64,000 nt of DNA, from assembly GCF_002968015.1 (NCBI RefSeq), contig NZ_PUIP01000002.1, positions 310,001-374,000 on the forward strand, given 5' to 3'. The position numbers and the translations under genes were made by a program. A model generated the notes under the pieces. It did not search any database. It worked only from the letters and a program-made list of their open reading frames with translations, and was not told the DNA's origin. Positions 16,576 to 25,869 of this stretch are shown here, piece after piece; the stretch's first letter is position 1, and every line of letters begins with the position of its first letter. Source of the stretch: Massilia phosphatilytica. Its GTDB lineage: Bacteria > Pseudomonadota > Gammaproteobacteria > Burkholderiales > Burkholderiaceae_D.

Positions 16576-16818
16576 GTGCCAAATCTCTCACAACATCGCC
16601 AGACACCTGAGCTTGTCGCGCTTGGAGCTGCAATCAAAAGCTTGCGCATGAGCAAGAACATCTCTCAAGAAACTCTCGCTCTGTCAGCAGAGGTAGACAG
16701 AAGTTATCTCGGTCGTGTCGAGCGCGGCGACAATAACGCAGCTGTCTTAACGCTTCATCGTATTGCATGCGCCCTCGGCGTATCGCTAACTGACCTATTC
16801 AAACAAGCTGGTCTCTGA
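16576..16818 (+). CDS. XRE-family transcriptional regulator
   Basis: The 80-residue protein consists almost entirely of a cro/C1-type helix-turn-helix (about residues 16-72): GAAIKSLRMSKNISQETLAL, AEVDRSYLGRVERGDNNAAV, then LTLHRIACALGVSLTDLFKQ. It has a GTG start at 16576. It is divergent from the DUF5710/zinc-finger/DUF2384 gene and probably controls it through the palindrome at 16528-16539. Small stand-alone XRE proteins of this type are common on islands as control proteins of restriction or toxin-antitoxin units, but no such partner other than the split gene is visible here. Confidence 0.85.
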   Translation: MPNLSQHRQTPELVALGAAIKSLRMSKNISQETLALSAEVDRSYLGRVERGDNNAAVLTLHRIACALGVSLTDLFKQAGL

Positions 16819-16884
16819 ACACTCATGGGTGTGAGCAATTTTGCCTACACCGCGCCTACACGGAATCGTTCTTAGCATACAAAA

Positions 16885-16910
16885 AAAGGGTTAGCCTTAG
16901 CTAACCCTTT
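16885..16910. terminator. Bidirectional hairpin terminator
   Basis: AAAGGGTTAGC at 16885-16895 pairs with GCTAACCCTTT at 16900-16910 around a 4-base loop, with A-rich and T-rich flanks. It can terminate the plus-strand XRE transcript and also the minus-strand tRNA transcript. Confidence 0.7.
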
Positions 16911-16917
16911 GATTTTA

Positions 16918-16997
<80 letters not shown>

Positions 16998-17019
16998 GAA
17001 ACTGGTACATCCGAAGACG

Positions 17020-17076
17020 CTAAAAACTCGCCACTTGCGGAGGACAGGCAGGCGCCTGAGTGTCCGAAGTGGCGAG
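17020..17076 (-). terminator. rpoD terminator
   Basis: CTCGCCACTT at 17027-17036 pairs with AAGTGGCGAG at 17067-17076, with an inner GGACA/TGTCC stem and the palindrome CAGGCGCCTG at the tip. On the minus strand the stem is followed by a T-run (complement of 17022-17026). It lies about 32 bp after the rpoD stop. Confidence 0.75.
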
Positions 17077-17108
17077 AGGATATTGTGTTAGCGTGGGTCC
17101 GTCAAGCC

Positions 17109-19394
17109 TCAGCCGCTGTTGTTCTCGAGGAAGCTCTTCAGCTTGTCGGAACGCGACGGGTGGCGCAGCTTGCGCAGTGCCTTGGCTTCGATCTGGCGGA
17201 TACGCTCGCGCGTGACGTCGAATTGCTTGCCGACTTCTTCCAGCGTGTGGTCGGTCGACATTTCGATGCCGAAGCGCATGCGCAGCACCTTCGCTTCGCG
17301 CGGCGTCAGCGAGTCGAGCACGTCCTTGACCACACCGCGCATCGAGGCATGCAGCGCGGCGTCCGAAGGCGCCAGCGTGTTGTTGTCCTCGATAAAGTCG
17401 CCCAGATGCGAATCGTCGTCGTCGCCGATCGGCGTTTCCATCGAGATTGGCTCTTTCGCGATCTTCATGATCTTCCGGATCTTATCTTCCGGCATTTCCA
17501 TCTTGATCGCGAGCGTCGCCGGATCGGGCTCGGCGCCCGTTTCCTGCAGGATCTGGCGCGAGATCCGGTTCATCTTGTTGATCGTTTCGATCATGTGCAC
17601 CGGAATACGGATCGTGCGCGCCTGGTCCGCGATCGAGCGGGTGATGGCCTGGCGGATCCACCACGTCGCATACGTCGAGAATTTATAGCCGCGGCGATAT
17701 TCGAACTTGTCCACCGCCTTCATCAGGCCGATGTTTCCTTCCTGGATCAGGTCGAGGAATTGCAGGCCGCGGTTCGTGTATTTCTTCGCGATCGAGATGA
17801 CGAGACGCAGGTTAGCTTCCGTCATTTCACGCTTGGCCTTGCGCGCCTTCATTTCACCGGCCGCCATCTGGCGGTTGATGTTGCGCAGGTCCGGCAGCGG
17901 CAGGACGACGCGGGCTTGCAGGTCGATCAGGCGTTGCTGCAGTTCCTTGATCGTCGGGATATTGCGGCCGAGGATCGCGCTGTAGGCGTGGCCGGCGTTC
18001 ACTTCGCCGTCGACCCACTCGAGGTTCGTCTCGTTGCCTGGGAAGACCTTGATGAAGTGGGCACGCGGCATGCCGCAGCGGTTCACGGCCACGTCCAGGA
18101 TCTGCTTCTCGATGTGGCGCACTTCGTCGACCTGGCCGCGCAGGGTGTCGCACAGCTTTTCGACGACCTTGGCCGTGAAGCGGATGCCGAGCAGTTCGTT
18201 CGAGATCGCTTCCTGGGCCTTGATGTAGCCGTCGGAGTTATAGCCCTGCTTCTCGTAGGCCTTGCGCATCTTGTCGAACTGCTGTTCGATTTCGCGGAAT
18301 TTATCGAGGGCCGAGTTCTTCAATTGCTCGAGCTGCTCGGCGGAATAGCCGGCCGCGCCGGAACTCGCGCCCGCCTCTTCTTCCTCTTCCTCTTCTTCCT
18401 CTTCCTCTTCTTCGTCCTCGTCGTCGTCGGACTCGGTCGCTGCCGGCGCGACGGCGGTCGGCGACGTCGCTTCGTCTTCGTCCGGATCGACCATGCCGTC
18501 GACGATTTCGTCGATCTTGATCTCGTCCTGCTCGATGCGGCGGGCGGCGTCGATGATCTCGGCGATCGTCACCGGGCAGGCGGAGATCGCCTGGATCATG
18601 TCGCGCAGGCCGTCTTCGATGCGTTTGGCGATCTCGATCTCGCCTTCGCGGGTCAGCAGTTCGACCGAGCCCATCTCGCGCATGTACATGCGCACGGGGT
18701 CCGTCGTGCGGCCGAAATCGGAATCGACGGTCGACAGCGCCGCTTCGGCGGCAGCCTCGGCTTCGTCGTCGCTGGTGACGGTGGCGACGTTATCGGAAAG
18801 CAGCAGCGTTTCGGCATCGGGCGCGTGCTCGTAGACGGCGATGCCCATGTCGTTGAACGTGCCGATGATGCCTTCGATCGCTTCCGGATCAACGATATTG
18901 TCCGGCAGATGGTCGTTGATCTCGGAATACGTGAGGAAGCCGCGCTCCTTGCCCGACTTGATCAGGGCCTTGAGCTTCTGGCGGCGGATTTCCAGTTCCT
19001 CTTCGCTCGCTTCCGTGTCCGACGAGAACGCGTCTTTCAGCAGCGCTTTTTCCTTGGCCTTGCGGTCCTTGGCCTTGGCCTTGTCGACCGCTTTCAGTTC
19101 GGCGCGCTCGACCGCGTTCAGGGCGGCAACTTCATCGTTTTCGGGGGTGAATTCCTTGGGCTTGCGACCACGCCGGCCCGGGACCTTGACGGCCGGCAGC
19201 ACGTAGCCCGACGTGTCGATCGCGGCGAGGGCCTCCGCGTCGGTCGTCTGGTTGACTGGGGCGACACCCGCAACGCGAGCTTCCGCCTTGTCTTGCGAAT
19301 TGTCCACTTTAGCGGACATTCTGGTGGATTTGGTAGCCACTTTGGTTTCGGGTTTCTTGGTTGGCACAGGCGCTTTCGAAGTCACAACGACCAC
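17109..19394 (-). CDS. rpoD: RNA polymerase primary sigma factor (sigma-70)
   Basis: The 761-residue protein directs core RNA polymerase to housekeeping promoters. Region 1.1 begins near residue 140 ([20 protein letters not shown]). Region 1.2 is [20 protein letters not shown]. The non-conserved segment contains an uninterrupted Glu tract of about 15 residues near 325-341. Region 2 has RFTAKV and [20 protein letters not shown], then [20 protein letters not shown]. Region 4.2 is the C-terminal [20 protein letters not shown]. The start is GTG at 19394, with little ribosome-binding sequence; internal starts such as MSAKVDNSQ are possible. The N-terminal 100 residues are Lys/Ala-rich. It is last in the rpsU-yqeY-dnaG-rpoD cluster. 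Confidence 0.97.
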   Translation of the reverse strand: MVVVTSKAPVPTKKPETKVATKSTRMSAKVDNSQDKAEARVAGVAPVNQTTDAEALAAIDTSGYVLPAVKVPGRRGRKPKEFTPENDEVAALNAVERAELKAVDKAKAKDRKAKEKALLKDAFSSDTEASEEELEIRRQKLKALIKSGKERGFLTYSEINDHLPDNIVDPEAIEGIIGTFNDMGIAVYEHAPDAETLLLSDNVATVTSDDEAEAAAEAALSTVDSDFGRTTDPVRMYMREMGSVELLTREGEIEIAKRIEDGLRDMIQAISACPVTIAEIIDAARRIEQDEIKIDEIVDGMVDPDEDEATSPTAVAPAATESDDDEDEEEEEEEEEEEEEAGASSGAAGYSAEQLEQLKNSALDKFREIEQQFDKMRKAYEKQGYNSDGYIKAQEAISNELLGIRFTAKVVEKLCDTLRGQVDEVRHIEKQILDVAVNRCGMPRAHFIKVFPGNETNLEWVDGEVNAGHAYSAILGRNIPTIKELQQRLIDLQARVVLPLPDLRNINRQMAAGEMKARKAKREMTEANLRLVISIAKKYTNRGLQFLDLIQEGNIGLMKAVDKFEYRRGYKFSTYATWWIRQAITRSIADQARTIRIPVHMIETINKMNRISRQILQETGAEPDPATLAIKMEMPEDKIRKIMKIAKEPISMETPIGDDDDSHLGDFIEDNNTLAPSDAALHASMRGVVKDVLDSLTPREAKVLRMRFGIEMSTDHTLEEVGKQFDVTRERIRQIEAKALRKLRHPSRSDKLKSFLENNSG

Positions 19395-19528
19395 TTTACG
19401 ATGGTTAATGATAAAGTTTTGTTACCTTACATCACGCTGCAGGCACACTCGGTTGCCCTGCTAACTGAAACACCCCAGCCCGAATTGTCACGAAAAATCG
19501 TTTCAATGCTTGCAATAGTTAGCGTTTT

Positions 19529-19534
19529 ATTATA
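19529..19534 (-). promoter_or_regulatory. Candidate rpoD promoter -10 (TATAAT)
   Basis: A perfect TATAAT on the minus strand lies about 135 bp upstream of rpoD in the dnaG-rpoD gap. A TTGACT upstream is spaced 21 bases, too far for an ideal pair, so the -35 is unclear. rpoD genes often have their own promoter within or after dnaG. Confidence 0.4.
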
Positions 19535-19588
19535 GCACGCGCCCCTGTTCTTTCCAGTCAAGAACGGCGCCTTGGCAACCCTGCCTTT

Positions 19589-21391
19589 TCAGGCGAATTT
19601 TGCAGGGGTGTCGTTTGCTGCCTCCCGGGCCAAGAGGTCCTGCTGAGCTGTGATTTCGCGATAGCGGGCACTCACCTGATCTGGGGTCAATCCGGAAGAA
19701 AACAACTGGTTCAACTCCTGTTTCAGCACGTCCATCTTGACTTGCCTCACGGCACTCGTCAGCCACACGCGGTCGGCATCGGCATCGGATTCAGGTTCCA
19801 CCGCGATCGATGCGATCAGGTTGTCGTACTCCGAACTGACTTCCTTCAGTTGCTCGGACAACGCGGCGAACGTACCGTTCGGCCCCAGTGCCTGCGCCAT
19901 CGCCACCAGCTGGCGCAGACGCTCGGCCTGTTCGACGCCGAAGTGGTCGAAGGCGCGCAAGGCCGACTCGTCCAGGCCGAGCGCCAGCGCCGGATGCGCA
20001 ACGAAGATGCGCGACATCTGCAATTCCAGGCCGACCGGCTCCGGGCGCCCCTGGCGCGGCGGCGCCTTCCTTGCCACCGCAACGGGCTTGGACAACTCAA
20101 ACAACGCTTCGATCTCCGCCGGCGTTGACTCCGTCAGGTTCGCCAGGCCGCGCACGATCTGCAGGCGCAGGGCCGTCGGCGTCATCGCCTGCAGCAGCGG
20201 TTTCGCATCGAACTGGACGCGTGCCCGGCCTTCCGGCGTATCGAGGTCGTGTTCGGTCGTGACTTCGCGCAACAGGAATTGCGAAAGCGGCATCGCTTCG
20301 TTGATTTCCTGGGCGAACGCGTCTGCGCCGAACTCGCGCACATAGCTGTCCGGATCGTGCTCTTGCGGCAAGAACAGGAACCTGATCGTCTTGTTGTCCG
20401 TCACTTGCGGCAGGCACGCTTCCAGCGCGCGGCGGGCGGCGCGGCGGCCGGCCTTGTCGCCGTCGAAGCTGAAGATGACGTTGTCCGTCTGGCGCAGCAG
20501 CTTTTGCACGTGGGTACTGGTACACGCCGTGCCGAGCGTCGCGACGGCTTGCGGGAAGCCGAGCTGGGCCAGGGCGACGACGTCCATGTAACCCTCCGTC
20601 ACCAGCACATAGCCGGCATCGCGGATCGCCTGCCGCGCTTCGAACAGGCCGTAGAGCTCATGTCCCTTCTGGAACAACGGGGTTTCCGGCGAGTTCAGGT
20701 ATTTCGGCTCGCCACCGTCGAGCACGCGGCCTCCGAAGCCGATCACCTGCCCTTTCGTGTTCCGGATCGGGAACATGATCCGTTCGCGGAAACGGTCGTA
20801 GCGCTTTTTATTGTTGCCATCCTCGTCCACCTTGTCGATGACGAGGCCGCATTCGACGAGGGCCAGCGCCTCGTAATCGTGGAAGACGGAGCGCAAATTG
20901 TCCCAGCCGCCCGGCGCATAGCCGAGGCCGAAACGCGCGGCCACTTCGCCCGTCAGGCCGCGGCCCTTCAAATACGCGATGGCGTTCGGCGCCGTGCGCA
21001 GCTGGGCGCGAAAGTAATCGCAGGCCTGGTTCAGCGCGTCCGTCAAGGCCAGCGTCTGCGCCTGCTGGGCGGCGCGCTGGGCCGGCGGGATCTTGTCGTC
21101 CGCCTGGGGGACCACCATGCCGACGCTTTGCGCCAGGTCCTTGACGGCGTCGACGAACCCCACGCCCGAGTATTCGATCATGAAGCCGATGGCGGTGCCA
21201 TGGGCGCCGCAGCCGAAGCAGTGATAGAACTGCTTGGTCGGGCTGACGGTAAAGCTCGGGGATTTTTCGTTGTGAAACGGACAGAGCCCCATGTAATTGG
21301 CGCCGCCCTTTTTCAGCTGCACATAACGCCCCACCACGTCGACGATGTCAACGCGGTTGAGCAGATCGGTAATGAATGATTGCGGAATCAC
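19589..21391 (-). CDS. dnaG: DNA primase
   Basis: The 600-residue protein synthesises RNA primers for the lagging strand and interacts with the replicative helicase. It has the N-terminal CHC2 zinc-binding domain (C37 and H40 in GLCPFHNEKSPSF, C58 and C61 in YHCFGCGAHG). The TOPRIM catalytic core has EGYMDVVALAQLG (Glu), VIFSFDGDKAGRRAARRAL (DGD) and HDPDSYVREFG. The C-terminal helicase-interaction region contains MDVLKQELNQLFSSG. The length is normal. It sits in the macromolecular-synthesis cluster between yqeY and rpoD, with 152 bp to yqeY. Confidence 0.97.
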   Translation of the reverse strand: MIPQSFITDLLNRVDIVDVVGRYVQLKKGGANYMGLCPFHNEKSPSFTVSPTKQFYHCFGCGAHGTAIGFMIEYSGVGFVDAVKDLAQSVGMVVPQADDKIPPAQRAAQQAQTLALTDALNQACDYFRAQLRTAPNAIAYLKGRGLTGEVAARFGLGYAPGGWDNLRSVFHDYEALALVECGLVIDKVDEDGNNKKRYDRFRERIMFPIRNTKGQVIGFGGRVLDGGEPKYLNSPETPLFQKGHELYGLFEARQAIRDAGYVLVTEGYMDVVALAQLGFPQAVATLGTACTSTHVQKLLRQTDNVIFSFDGDKAGRRAARRALEACLPQVTDNKTIRFLFLPQEHDPDSYVREFGADAFAQEINEAMPLSQFLLREVTTEHDLDTPEGRARVQFDAKPLLQAMTPTALRLQIVRGLANLTESTPAEIEALFELSKPVAVARKAPPRQGRPEPVGLELQMSRIFVAHPALALGLDESALRAFDHFGVEQAERLRQLVAMAQALGPNGTFAALSEQLKEVSSEYDNLIASIAVEPESDADADRVWLTSAVRQVKMDVLKQELNQLFSSGLTPDQVSARYREITAQQDLLAREAANDTPAKFA

Positions 21392-21494
21392 TTGATCTAA
21401 CTAACAGTATTTGTCTCAGGTCAGACTATACCGCAGGGCTCGTTACAAGTTGATTTGCAACAATGCAACATGGCGTTGCCGCTCCGGTGCATCA

Positions 21495-21533
21495 AAAACA
21501 GACACGGCCGTGGCGGCTATGCCGCAGCCGTGC
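21495..21533 (-). terminator. Terminator after yqeY
   Basis: On the minus strand, GGCACGGCTGCGGC pairs with GCCGCCACGGCCGTGTC (imperfectly) around a short loop, followed by TGTTTTTG. It lies just past the yqeY stop and before dnaG, and could attenuate transcription into dnaG. Confidence 0.45.
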
Positions 21534-21543
21534 CGCCCGGGCG

Positions 21544-21993
21544 TCAGCCGCCCGCGAGGGCCTTCTTGACCTGCGCCGAAACAGCCGTCATGTCGGCGCG
21601 GCCGGCCAGTTTCGGTTTCAGGATGCCCATCACCTTGCCCATGTCCTGCGGACCGGCGGCGCCGGAGGCGGCGACGGCAGCGGCCACTTCGGCGGCGACT
21701 TCTTCATCGGACAGGCCGGCCGGCATGTAGGCCGACAGCACGGCCAGTTCCGACTTTTCCTTATCGGCCAGATCCTGGCGGCCACCATTTTCGAACTGGG
21801 TAATCGAATCCTTGCGCTGCTTGATCATCTTGTCGACGACGGCCAGCACCTGCGCATCGTTCAGCTCGATGCGTTCGTCCACTTCCTTGCGCTTGATCTC
21901 GGCGATCAGGAGACGGATCGTGGTGAGACGCTCGCTCTCCCTGGCGCGCATCGCGGCTTTCATGTCGTCGGTGATTTGGTCTTTCAAGCTCAT
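21544..21993 (-). CDS. GatB/YqeY domain protein
   Basis: The start MSLKDQITDDMKAAMRARES at 21993 gives 149 residues, the usual length of YqeY proteins. The frame extends to 22041, but without a better start. The sequence carries the family signature (ERLTTIRLLIAEIKRKEVDE, VVDKMIKQRKDSITQFENGG, YMPAGLSDEEV, QDMGKVMGILKPKLAGRADM). The domain is related to the tRNA-binding tail of the GatB amidotransferase subunit, but the role of stand-alone YqeY is not settled. It is conserved between rpsU and dnaG in betaproteobacteria. Confidence 0.92.
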   Translation of the reverse strand: MSLKDQITDDMKAAMRARESERLTTIRLLIAEIKRKEVDERIELNDAQVLAVVDKMIKQRKDSITQFENGGRQDLADKEKSELAVLSAYMPAGLSDEEVAAEVAAAVAASGAAGPQDMGKVMGILKPKLAGRADMTAVSAQVKKALAGG

Positions 21994-22009
21994 GGAAACT
22001 CCGTTCGAT

Positions 22010-22054
22010 AGGGGCAAAAGGCAAAACCCGCTGCGGCACAACCGGAGCGGGCTT
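22010..22054 (-). terminator. Terminator after rpsU
   Basis: On the minus strand AAGCCCGCT pairs with AGCGGGTTTT around a 13-base loop, followed by a T-rich stretch (TTTTGCCTTTT). It lies between rpsU and yqeY, as in other bacteria where it reduces dnaG expression relative to the ribosomal protein. Confidence 0.6.
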
Positions 22055-22121
22055 CGTCGAATTCAGGCTTTGCAACGCCGGGACTGGCAGTGGCCGTCAC
22101 CGGGGAAAGCGTGAATATAAA

Positions 22122-22334
22122 TCAGTACAGCTTCTTCGGCAGTTGCTGGCTGCGGATGCGCTTGTAGTGACGCTTCACGGCAGCGGCCAGCTTGCGCTTG
22201 CGCTCTGCAGTCGGCTTCTCGTAGAACTCGCGTGCGCGCAGTTCCGTCAGCAGACCGGTTTTTTCGATAGTGCGCTTGAAGCGACGCATAGCGACTTCGA
22301 ACGGCTCGTTTTCTTTAAGGCGGATAGTGGTCAT
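22122..22334 (-). CDS. rpsU: 30S ribosomal protein S21
   Basis: The 70-residue basic protein has the canonical S21 sequence ([60 protein letters not shown]). It belongs to the small ribosomal subunit and helps initiation by acting near the anti-Shine-Dalgarno end of 16S rRNA. It is the first gene of the rpsU-yqeY-dnaG-rpoD cluster. A candidate -10 lies 40 bp upstream and a terminator follows it. Confidence 0.97.
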   Translation of the reverse strand: MTTIRLKENEPFEVAMRRFKRTIEKTGLLTELRAREFYEKPTAERKRKLAAAVKRHYKRIRSQQLPKKLY

Positions 22335-22370
22335 GTAAAAATGAAACCGTTGGATTTAGGGAAGAACGAA

Positions 22371-22376
22371 ATTCTA
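22371..22376 (-). promoter_or_regulatory. Candidate rpsU promoter -10 (TAGAAT)
   Basis: TAGAAT on the minus strand lies 37 bp before the rpsU start, in an AT-rich stretch. The matching -35 is poor (TTCGCA-like at 18 bp), so the assignment is tentative. Confidence 0.35.
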
Positions 22377-22440
22377 ACAGCTTTTCAAGTTCTGTGCGAA
22401 GTTTTTCATCAGTGTGCAAACTTGCCACATGGCTTCATTT

Positions 22441-23652
22441 TCACTCGATGGCGCTGCCCGCCACGACGCCGGAAGCCCATGCCCACTGGAAGTTGTACCC
22501 ACCGAGCCAGCCCGTGACATCGACCGTCTCGCCAATGAAATACAGGCCGGGGACATTGTTCGCCATCATCGTCTGCTGCGACAGTTCGCGCGTGTCGACG
22601 CCGCCCAAGGTCACTTCCGCCTTCTTGTAACCTTCCGATCCGGTCGGAACGATGGCCCAGCGGTTGATCGCATCGCCCAGCTTGCGCAATTTTGCGTCGG
22701 CCATATCCGGCAGGCGCGCATCCGGTGCCAGGCCGTTGCCGATCAGCAGGCCTTCCGCGAGGCGCGTCGGCAGCCACTGCGACAAGATATTGCCCAGTTG
22801 CTTTTTCACCGCTGTCTTCATGCCGATCAACTCTTCCGCCACATCCATTTCCGGCAGCAGATTCAGCACGATGGGCGTGCCCGGTTGCCAGTAGCTGGAG
22901 ATTTGCAGGATGGCCGGGCCGGACAGGCCGCGGTGCGTGAACAATAAGTCTTCGCGGAAATAGCCGTATTTCGCGTTCTTGCCTTTTTTCGAGCCGGTCG
23001 TCACGTCCACTTCGAGCGCGATGCCGGCCAGCGGCACGAACGGTTGCCAGCTGGGGCCGTCAAACGTCAGCGGCACGAGGCCGGGGCGCGTCTCGACGAT
23101 CTTCATATCGAAATGCTTCGCGATGCGATAGCCGAGGTCGGTGGCGCCGATCTTCGGGATCGACAGGCCGCCCGTTGCGACCACAACATTGCTTGCGAGG
23201 ATGGGCTCGCTGTCCGTGTCGATGCGGAACCCGTCCGCGTTCTTCGTGACGCTGGCCACTTTGCACGGCATGCGCCATTGCACGCCGCCGGCATCGCATT
23301 CGGCCTTCAGCATGGCGATGATCTGTTCGGACGAGTCGTCGCAGAACAGCTGGCCGCGGTGTTTTTCGTGGTATGCGATGCGGTGCTTCTTGACGAGCGC
23401 GAGGAAATCCTGCGGCGTGTAGCGCGACAGCGCGCTGCGGCAGAAATGCGGATTCTCGGACAGGAAGTTCTGCGGGCCGGCGTTGATGTTGGTGAAGTTG
23501 CAGCGGCCGCCGCCGGAGATGCGGATTTTTTCCGCAAGCTTGCCGGCGTGGTCGACCAGCAGGACGCGCTTGCCGCGCTGGGCCGCGGTGGCGGCGCACA
23601 TCATGCCGGCGGCGCCGGCGCCGATGATCGCCACGTCGTAGTGTTTTGCCAT
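22441..23652 (-). CDS. BaiN/HI0933-type FAD-dependent flavoprotein
   Basis: The 403-residue protein begins with a dinucleotide-binding motif (YDVAIIGAGAAGMMCAATAA, GxGxxG) and the family-typical EKIRISGGGRCNFTN near residue 43. It has VVVATGGLSIPKIGATDLGY in the middle, and the C-terminal EVTLGGVDTRELSQQTMMAN and GLYFIGETVDVTGWLGGYNF signatures. These define the HI0933/YhiN family of soluble flavoproteins, predicted NAD(P)/FAD oxidoreductases. The physiological substrate is unknown in most bacteria; BaiN in a gut Clostridium acts in bile-acid reduction, which should not be transferred here. It ends 106 bp upstream of rpsU. Confidence 0.92.
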   Translation of the reverse strand: MAKHYDVAIIGAGAAGMMCAATAAQRGKRVLLVDHAGKLAEKIRISGGGRCNFTNINAGPQNFLSENPHFCRSALSRYTPQDFLALVKKHRIAYHEKHRGQLFCDDSSEQIIAMLKAECDAGGVQWRMPCKVASVTKNADGFRIDTDSEPILASNVVVATGGLSIPKIGATDLGYRIAKHFDMKIVETRPGLVPLTFDGPSWQPFVPLAGIALEVDVTTGSKKGKNAKYGYFREDLLFTHRGLSGPAILQISSYWQPGTPIVLNLLPEMDVAEELIGMKTAVKKQLGNILSQWLPTRLAEGLLIGNGLAPDARLPDMADAKLRKLGDAINRWAIVPTGSEGYKKAEVTLGGVDTRELSQQTMMANNVPGLYFIGETVDVTGWLGGYNFQWAWASGVVAGSAIE

Positions 23653-23697
23653 GCCTCTTCCGTCAATGCTGCGCGCAAAAGGCGTGATTGTACGGGA

Positions 23698-24672
23698 TCA
23701 GCCAGCCTGACGTAACGCCCGCGCCACCTGCATGCACTGCGCCACCTGCGCCGCGACCGGCGGCGGCACAGGCTGTTCGCCGCGCAGCGCCCGCGTGATC
23801 CAGTCGGCGGTGGCGGCCGCGTCGCGGCCTTCCGGCGCCGGCGCCAGTTCGTCGGTCGGAGCGTCGCGCTCGACCAGCAGGGTTTTCTGGCCGGCGTGAA
23901 ACCAGTTGATTTCCTGGGCACGGTTGGCGTTCGCCACCGTCTCGCCTTCTGTGCCGCGCATGAGGAACGCGTCGCCGCGTGCGTGCGGGGCGGCCGTTGC
24001 AAAATACTCGGTCAGCATCGCCAGGTATTCCGGGTGCGTGTAGGACACGAGGCGCAGCGCCGGGCCTTCGAACGGCTGCAGGATCTTGACGAGCGTGTGC
24101 GTGGAATTGCGGACGCCGAGGATGCGGCGCAGCGACAGCTGGTGCGCCAGTTCCGGTGCCAGCCGCTCGATCGGCATGAAGCACGGGCGGCCGGCGGCGA
24201 AAGCGTCCAGCATGTCGGCCGTGGAGCCGCTCGGGCCGATGCCCATCTCGGCAAAGATCTCGGCCGTCGTCACGCGGCCCGGATCTTCCTGCACGCCGTG
24301 CACGAGCACGGGCACGCCCTCGCGCGCGAGCAGCAGGGCCAGCAGCGGCGTCAGGTTGGCCAGCTTGCGCGCGCCGTTGTAGCTGGGGATCAGCACGGGC
24401 GCGAAGTCGCCGGGCGGCGTGGGCAGCGGCGCGAACGAGCTTTCCGCCGCGTCCATGAAGCCGGCGATTTCTTCCACGGATTCGCCCTTGATCCGCATCG
24501 CGAGCAGGATGCCGCCCAGTTCCAGGTCGGACACCCGCCCGTCGAGCATGGCGCCGTACAGCAGTTTCGCATCCTCACGCGTCATGCTGCGCGCGCCTTT
24601 CACGCCGCGGCCGATCTCCTTGATGAAGCGGGCGGCCGGGAACGGATTCTGGGGGGTGTTGGTCGTGTCCAT
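23698..24672 (-). CDS. ybiB: YbiB-type DNA-binding protein (TrpD-like fold)
   Basis: The 324-residue protein belongs to the nucleoside/anthranilate phosphoribosyltransferase fold: an N-terminal helical domain (DAKLLYGAMLDGRVSDLELG), then VLIPSYNGARKLANLTPLLA and VPVLVHGVQEDPGRVTTAEI. The sequence SYNGARK replaces the glycine-rich phosphoribosyl-diphosphate loop of true TrpD enzymes. This matches E. coli YbiB (TrpD2), which binds nucleic acid and lacks transferase activity. It is upstream of, and in the same orientation as, the flavoprotein gene. It is divergent from aroG. Confidence 0.85.
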   Translation of the reverse strand: MDTTNTPQNPFPAARFIKEIGRGVKGARSMTREDAKLLYGAMLDGRVSDLELGGILLAMRIKGESVEEIAGFMDAAESSFAPLPTPPGDFAPVLIPSYNGARKLANLTPLLALLLAREGVPVLVHGVQEDPGRVTTAEIFAEMGIGPSGSTADMLDAFAAGRPCFMPIERLAPELAHQLSLRRILGVRNSTHTLVKILQPFEGPALRLVSYTHPEYLAMLTEYFATAAPHARGDAFLMRGTEGETVANANRAQEINWFHAGQKTLLVERDAPTDELAPAPEGRDAAATADWITRALRGEQPVPPPVAAQVAQCMQVARALRQAG

Positions 24673-24791
24673 AATGACAGGATACCATCGCCGCGCCGAC
24701 GCTCACAGCTGCAATATTTTTGAGCAGAAGGATGCAGGGTGTAAGATTTCACGCTAGACTCAACGATCCCTCTGGAATAAATACGAATGCC

Positions 24792-25853
24792 ATGCTGATC
24801 ACGCCCGATATCGAAAATACCAATGTCACCTCGTTCGCGACCATGCCGACGCCGAGCGAGCTGCATAAAAAACTGCCGCTGACGGACAAGGCCTTCACCA
24901 CCGTGATGAAGGGCCGCGAGACCCTGCGCAACATCCTCGACCGCAAGGACAAGCGCCTGTTCGTCGTCGTCGGGCCCTGCTCGATCCACGACCCTGTCGC
25001 GGGCCTCGACTATGCGCGCCGCCTGAAGGCGCTGCAGGCCGAAGTGGAAGACACGATGGTGCTCGTGATGCGCGTGTATTTCGAAAAACCGCGCACGACA
25101 ACCGGCTGGAAGGGCTATATCAACGATCCGTTCATGGACGATTCGTTCCGCGTCGACGTGGGCATGGAGCGCGCGCGCCAGTTCCTGCTCGACGTGTGCG
25201 AACTGGGCCTGCCGACGGCCACCGAGGCGCTCGACCCGATCTCGCCGCAATACCTGGGCGACCTGATCGCGTGGACCGCGATCGGTGCGCGCACGACGGA
25301 ATCGCAGACGCACCGCGAGATGTCGTCCGGCCTGTCGACGCCGGTCGGCTTCAAGAACGGCACCGACGGCGATGTCAGCATCGCGATCAACGCCGTGCTG
25401 TCCTCGTCCAGCCCGCACTCCTTCCTGGGCATCAACGGCCAGGGCGGCGTGTCGATCGTGCGCACGCGCGGCAACGCGTACGGCCACGTCGTGCTGCGCG
25501 GCGGCGGCGGCCGTCCGAACTACGATTCCGTCTCCGTCGCGATCGCCGAACAGGCGCTCAAGAAAGCCGGCCTGCCCGCGAACCTCGTCGTCGACTGCTC
25601 GCACGCCAACAGCTACAAGAAGCCGGAGCTGCAGCCGCTCGTGATGTCGGACGTGATCCAGCAGATCAAGCACGGCAACCAGTCGCTCGTCGGCGTGATG
25701 ATCGAGTCGAACATCGCCGGCGGCAGCCAGCCGATTCCGAGCGATCTGTCGCAGCTGAAGTACGGCTGCTCCGTCACCGACGGCTGCATCGCCTGGGACG
25801 ACACCGAGGCCATGCTGCGCAGCGCGCACAAGGAATTGCTGCAGCGGCCTTGA
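24792..25853 (+). CDS. aroG: 3-deoxy-7-phosphoheptulonate synthase (class I)
   Basis: Condenses phosphoenolpyruvate and erythrose 4-phosphate, the first step of the shikimate pathway. From ATG 24792 (MLITPDIENTNVTSF) it has 353 residues, the normal class I size; the frame extends to 24720, but the start here matches the family. Motifs: LFVVVGPCSIHD, RVYFEKPRTTTGWKGYINDP, LPTATEALDPISPQYLGDLI, IGARTTESQTHREMSSGLS, GFKNGTDG and DCSHANSYKKP. Feedback type (Phe, Tyr or Trp) cannot be told from the sequence by eye. It stands alone, divergent from ybiB. Confidence 0.95.
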   Translation: MLITPDIENTNVTSFATMPTPSELHKKLPLTDKAFTTVMKGRETLRNILDRKDKRLFVVVGPCSIHDPVAGLDYARRLKALQAEVEDTMVLVMRVYFEKPRTTTGWKGYINDPFMDDSFRVDVGMERARQFLLDVCELGLPTATEALDPISPQYLGDLIAWTAIGARTTESQTHREMSSGLSTPVGFKNGTDGDVSIAINAVLSSSSPHSFLGINGQGGVSIVRTRGNAYGHVVLRGGGGRPNYDSVSVAIAEQALKKAGLPANLVVDCSHANSYKKPELQPLVMSDVIQQIKHGNQSLVGVMIESNIAGGSQPIPSDLSQLKYGCSVTDGCIAWDDTEAMLRSAHKELLQRP

Positions 25854-25869
25854 TGCCGAATGTGATCAA

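Noticed and set aside
17085..19535. 816-codon plus-strand frame opposite rpoD
   Set aside because: It is the antisense shadow of rpoD in high-GC DNA. The rpoD motifs are unmistakable on the other strand.
20249..21379. 376-codon plus-strand frame opposite dnaG
   Set aside because: It is an antisense shadow; the composition is His/Arg/Asp-rich as typical of such shadows and dnaG is intact on the minus strand.
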